A DNA stretch of 64,000 nt from Massilia phyllostachyos (lineage in GTDB: Bacteria; Pseudomonadota; Gammaproteobacteria; Burkholderiales; Burkholderiaceae_D), in the NCBI RefSeq assembly GCF_021044825.1, contig NZ_JAJNOC010000003.1, positions 1-64,000 on the forward strand, read 5' to 3'. The notes beneath the pieces are model-generated. The model ran no database searches, was not told the origin of the DNA, and worked only from the letters and a program-made list of their open reading frames with translations. Below are positions 60,903 through 64,000 of the stretch, one piece after another; the first letter of the stretch is position 1, and each line of letters opens with the position of its first letter. The position numbers and the translations under genes are program-made.

Positions 60903-61844
60903 GTGATTATCCGAGACAGGCCCTCCGGCCTCAAGCTGTTCCTCCTGCTGCGCGGGTCAGTTCTGCTACGTATCCTGCCGACGCTGGCGGTCAACGTGGT
61001 GGTCGCCATCCTGGTCACCTGGTCGCACGGCGACCTGTGGGACCTGAAGATCACGCTCACCACCATTCCCTTCACCCTGATCGGCCTGCCGATCGCGATC
61101 TTCCTGGGTTTCCGGAACAACTCGGCCTACGACCGCTTCTGGGAAGGCCGCAAGCTGTGGGGCGAGCTGGTGCTGCGCAGCCGGAACCTGGCGCGCCAGT
61201 GCCTGGGCCTGGTCGACGGCGACGGCCCGGCGCGCATCCGGAACGGCCTGGACGACGTACGCGTGCGCATGGTGCTGCGCGCCATCGCCTTCTGCGGCGC
61301 CTTGCGTGACCAGCTGCGCCATCGCCCCGTCGACCCGCAGCTGGCCAGCCTCCTGCGGCCGTGCGAGTTCGAGGAGCTGGGCCGGCAGGCGAACCGCCCG
61401 GACTACCTGATGCGGCAGATGGGCCAGGACCTCGGCGCGTGCGTGCGCGACAAGCGCATCGATCCCTGCCTGGCCGCCAATATCGACACCACGCTGTCCG
61501 CCATGACGGCCGCCGCCGCGTCCTGCGAACGGATCAAGAACACGCCGATTCCCTTCTCCTACTCGGTGCTGCTGCATCGCACCGCCTACATATACTGCTT
61601 CCTGCTGCCCTTCGGCCTGGTCGATTCGATCGGTTTCATGACGCCGGTGGTGGTGGCCATCGTGGCCTACACCTTCTTCGGCCTGGACGCCCTCGGCGAC
61701 GAGCTGGAAGAGCCGTTCGGGATGGAGCCCAACGACCTGCCGCTGGATGCGATCTGCCGCGTGATCGAGATCGACCTGCGCACCGCGCTCGGCGACGAGC
61801 AGGTTCCGCCGCCGCTGCAACCGGTCGATTTCACCTTGATGTAG
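60903..61844 (+). CDS. Bestrophin family ion channel
   Basis: This inner-membrane channel-like protein has 313 residues, starting at a GTG (MIIRDRPSGLKLFLLLRGSVL). It matches the bacterial bestrophin/YneE family: an N-terminal RDRPxGLKLF block, membrane helices at ~21-40, ~50-68 (TIPFTLIGLPIAIFLGFRNN), ~214-230 and ~235-258, and the family motif FRNNSAYDRFWEGRKLWGELV. Homologues form pentameric pores; whether it carries anions or cations cannot be read here. It is 21 bp upstream of the CoA-transferase gene and probably cotranscribed. Confidence 0.9.
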   Translation: MIIRDRPSGLKLFLLLRGSVLLRILPTLAVNVVVAILVTWSHGDLWDLKITLTTIPFTLIGLPIAIFLGFRNNSAYDRFWEGRKLWGELVLRSRNLARQCLGLVDGDGPARIRNGLDDVRVRMVLRAIAFCGALRDQLRHRPVDPQLASLLRPCEFEELGRQANRPDYLMRQMGQDLGACVRDKRIDPCLAANIDTTLSAMTAAAASCERIKNTPIPFSYSVLLHRTAYIYCFLLPFGLVDSIGFMTPVVVAIVAYTFFGLDALGDELEEPFGMEPNDLPLDAICRVIEIDLRTALGDEQVPPPLQPVDFTLM

Positions 61845-61865
61845 CACGCTTTTCGAAGGACGCCC

Positions 61866-63374
61866 ATGCACCACGACCAACACGTTCAACACGACCGCAT
61901 CCGCCTGCCCGCCCTGCGCGAGCGGATCACCAGCGCCGCCGGCGCAGCCGAATGGATCAGGGACGGCATGACCGTCGGCATGAGCGGCTTCACCCGCGCC
62001 GGCGACGCCAAGGCGGTGCCGCTGGCGCTGGCCGACCGCGCGCGCCAGGAACCGCTGAAGATCACCCTGATCACCGGCGCGTCGCTCGGCAGCGACATCG
62101 ACAAGACCCTGGCCGAATCCGGCGTGCTGGCGCGCCGCATGCCCTTCCAGGCCGACCCGGCGCTGCGGGCAGCGATCAACCGCGGCGAGGTGATGTTCGT
62201 CGACCAGCACCTGTCGGAAACCGTCGAACTGCTGCGCACGCGCCAGATCGCGCCGGTCGACGTGGCCGTGATCGAAGCGGTCGCCATCACCGAGACCGGC
62301 GCCATCATCCCGACCACCTCGGTCGGCAACAGCGCCAGCTTCGCGATCCTGGCCGAGAAGGTGATCGTCGAGATCAACCTGAGCCAGTCGCCGGCGCTGG
62401 AGGGCCTGCACGATATCTTCATTCCCAAGCACCGCCCGCAGCGCGAGCCGATGCCGCTCATGCACGTGGACGACCGCATCGGCACGCGCGCCATCGAGAT
62501 CCCGCCCGAGAAGATCGTCGCCATCGTGATGACGGAAAAGCAGGACAGCGCCTCGACCATCCTGCCGCCCGATGCGGAGACCGCGGCGATCGCCGGCCAC
62601 CTGATCGATTTCTTCAACGCCGAGATCGCGCAAGGACGCCTGACCGAGCGCCTGATGCCGATCCAGGCCGGCATCGGCACCATCGCCAACGCCGTGGTCA
62701 GCGGCTTGATCGACGGGCCGTTCAAGCACCTCACCATGTATTCGGAAGTGCTGCAGGACTCGACCTTCGAGCTGTTCGACGCGGGCAAGCTGGACTTCGC
62801 CTCGGGCTCTTCGATCACGCTGTCGGAAGCCAAGGCGCGCGAGGTGTTCGGCAACATCGAGCGCTACAAGGATCGCCTGGTGCTGCGGCCGCAGGAGGTC
62901 AGCAACCATCCGGAAGTGATCCGGCGTCTGGGCATCATCGCCATCAACACCGCGCTCGAATGCGACATCTACGGCAACGTGAACTCGACCCACGTGCAGG
63001 GCACCCACATGATGAACGGCATCGGCGGCTCGGGCGACTTCGCCCGCAACGCCTATTTAAGCGTGTTCGCCACCAAGTCACTGGCCAAGGGCGGCAGGAT
63101 TTCGAGCATCGTGCCGATGGTGCCGCACGTCGATCACAACGAGCATGACGTCGACATCGTCGTCACCGAGATCGGCCTGGCCGACCTGCGCGGGCTGGCG
63201 CCACGCGAACGGGCGCAGCACATCATCGAGCACTGCGTGGCGGAGCCGTATCGGCAGATGCTGAAGGCGTATGTGGAAGAGGCGAACCAGGGGGGAGGGC
63301 AGACGCCGCATGTGTTGGAGAAGGCGTTCTCGTGGCATGTGCGGTATCGGGAGACGGGGTCGATGCTGCCGTAA
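61866..63374 (+). CDS. Acetyl-CoA hydrolase / succinyl-CoA:acetate CoA-transferase family protein
   Basis: This cytoplasmic class I CoA-transferase has 502 residues. The N-terminal half begins with RDGMTVGMSGFTRAGDAKAVPLAL. The likely catalytic Glu is in MYSEVLQD, and the CoA/oxyanion loop is NSTHVQGTHMMNGIGGSGDFARNAYL. It resembles AarC/Cat1-type enzymes that move CoA between succinyl-CoA or propionyl-CoA and acetate more than true hydrolases, but the two cannot be separated by sequence alone. It follows the bestrophin gene by 21 bp and ends at a REP-like pair. Confidence 0.92.
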   Translation: MHHDQHVQHDRIRLPALRERITSAAGAAEWIRDGMTVGMSGFTRAGDAKAVPLALADRARQEPLKITLITGASLGSDIDKTLAESGVLARRMPFQADPALRAAINRGEVMFVDQHLSETVELLRTRQIAPVDVAVIEAVAITETGAIIPTTSVGNSASFAILAEKVIVEINLSQSPALEGLHDIFIPKHRPQREPMPLMHVDDRIGTRAIEIPPEKIVAIVMTEKQDSASTILPPDAETAAIAGHLIDFFNAEIAQGRLTERLMPIQAGIGTIANAVVSGLIDGPFKHLTMYSEVLQDSTFELFDAGKLDFASGSSITLSEAKAREVFGNIERYKDRLVLRPQEVSNHPEVIRRLGIIAINTALECDIYGNVNSTHVQGTHMMNGIGGSGDFARNAYLSVFATKSLAKGGRISSIVPMVPHVDHNEHDVDIVVTEIGLADLRGLAPRERAQHIIEHCVAEPYRQMLKAYVEEANQGGGQTPHVLEKAFSWHVRYRETGSMLP

Positions 63375-63385
63375 TGCTGGCAGAA

Positions 63386-63497
63386 ATTGGGTTCCGGCCT
63401 TCGCCGGAACGACGGTGCTGAGAGTACCACTCAACCATGAGCCGTCATGCGCGCCACTGGCGCACATGACTCCCGGCGAAGGCCGGGATCCAAGTTC
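63386..63497. repeat. REP/BIME-like repeat pair behind the CoA-transferase gene
   Basis: GTTCCGGC-CTTC-GCCGGAAC (63392-63411) and the inverted TCCCGGC-GAAG-GCCGGGA unit (~63472-63489) flank the near-palindrome GTCATGCGCGCCACTGGCGCACATGAC. It is the fifth copy of this family in the window and lies between convergent genes. Confidence 0.85.
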
Positions 63498-63511
63498 CCA
63501 TCCGAAGCCGC

Positions 63512-64000
63512 TTACTTCGCCGCAGCACGCGCCTTCCCAAACGGATCCCCCGCCTTCCACTGCGGCGCCTTCGGCGCATCCGCCACCATCCGCCCCAGGT
63601 TCAGCGTGAACTGCGCCTGCTGCACCATCCCCGCCAGGTCCCAGTTCGGATCATACTCATCCGACACCTGGTGATAGCGCGCGCGATACGCCGCCTGCTT
63701 GGCGTTGCTGGCCTCCACATCCTTCACCCAGCCATGCCCCGCCCCGACCGAGAACGCCGGCACGCCCGCCTTGGCGAAGCTGAAGTGATCGCTGCGGAAG
63801 TAGCCGCCCGCCAGGTCCGGACGCGAAGGCGCGACGGTGAGGCCCATGCGCTTGGCGGTGCTCGCGGCCATCGCGCCCAGGTCGGTGCGCTCGCTGCCCG
63901 GCGTCGACACATCCTTTACCAGCCCCACGAAGTTCAGGCTGTCCAGGTTCAGGTTGGCCACCGTCTTCTCGATCGGCCACAGCGGCTTGGCGGCGTAGGC
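63512..64000 (-). CDS. M28 family metallopeptidase, C-terminal part (cut by window edge)
   Basis: The frame is open to position 64000, so the N-terminus lies outside. The visible 162 residues carry the C-terminal half of an M28 aminopeptidase-type domain: LDSLNFVGLVKDV, GSERTDLGAMAASTAKRMG, the conserved FRSDHFSFAKAGVPAFSVGAGHG (with a zinc-ligand His region) and YHQVSDEYDPNWDLAGMVQQ, where HQxxDxY is typical. Related proteins are exported Zn-dependent aminopeptidases. The gene converges with the CoA-transferase gene across a REP-like pair. Confidence 0.88.
   Translation of the reverse strand, partial: AYAAKPLWPIEKTVANLNLDSLNFVGLVKDVSTPGSERTDLGAMAASTAKRMGLTVAPSRPDLAGGYFRSDHFSFAKAGVPAFSVGAGHGWVKDVEASNAKQAAYRARYHQVSDEYDPNWDLAGMVQQAQFTLNLGRMVADAPKAPQWKAGDPFGKARAAAK

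Overview
The window looks like a chromosomal segment of a high-GC betaproteobacterium of the family Oxalobacteraceae, most likely Massilia or a close relative. This rests on gene order, an SAH riboswitch upstream of ahcY, the tuf-tRNA(Trp)-secE-nusG-rplKAJL-rpoBC arrangement, a PEP-CTERM protein and several families of GC-rich intergenic palindromes. The species assignment is inference; no search could be run.

Layout. Positions 1-700 hold the end of a broken IS607-type element abutting a truncated SnoaL/NTF2-like gene. Positions 732-3349 (minus) hold two lipid A acyltransferase-type genes and dapF. Positions 3537-7793 hold metK, an SAH riboswitch, ahcY, a small membrane protein and metF, which together form the activated-methyl cycle. 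Positions 7924-15745 hold folate metabolism (fau), a lytic transglycosylase, an NDUFA9-like epimerase, a GST, cca, a GGDEF protein and a GNAT acetyltransferase. Positions 15948-20225 pair an Lrp/AsnC regulator with a divergent three-domain indolepyruvate ferredoxin oxidoreductase. Two exported peptidases (S41, M14), a LuxR regulator, a SixA-like phosphatase, ttcA, folB, a pteridine-reductase-like SDR, midA, a membrane DnaJ protein, a degenerate receiver-TPR protein and an HDOD-GAF protein follow.

Positions 33829-47996 are the translation/transcription core: tRNA-Tyr, -Gly and -Thr, tuf, tRNA-Trp, secE, nusG, rplK, rplA, rplJ, rplL, rpoB and rpoC. The core ends abruptly in an AT-rich accessory segment (about 48,050-54,400). 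Its main gene encodes an 1104-residue protein with an N-terminal calcineurin-like phosphoesterase, a degenerate STAND-like NTPase core and a helical-repeat C-terminus. This is the architecture of a single-gene conflict or anti-phage system. The gene lies between the true rpoC 3' end and a second, diverged and decayed copy of the last ~100 bp of rpoC plus its terminator. An IS630-family element with TA target duplication has since split that second copy. This scar marks how the segment entered the chromosome.

From 54,423 the sequence returns to typical host composition: a small cysteine-containing exported protein, a hybrid histidine kinase, a LuxR-like regulator, Cu/Zn superoxide dismutase, a LamG-like PEP-CTERM protein, an HpaR-like MarR regulator, a bestrophin-like channel, an acetyl-CoA hydrolase/CoA-transferase and the C-terminal part of an M28 peptidase cut by the window edge.

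Repeats recur throughout: REP/BIME-like hairpins (around 4.8, 15.8, 33.5, 43.6 and 63.4 kb, one pair between rpoB and rpoC) and a second family carrying GGGTGG...CCACCC arms (7.8, 23.8 and 60.2 kb).
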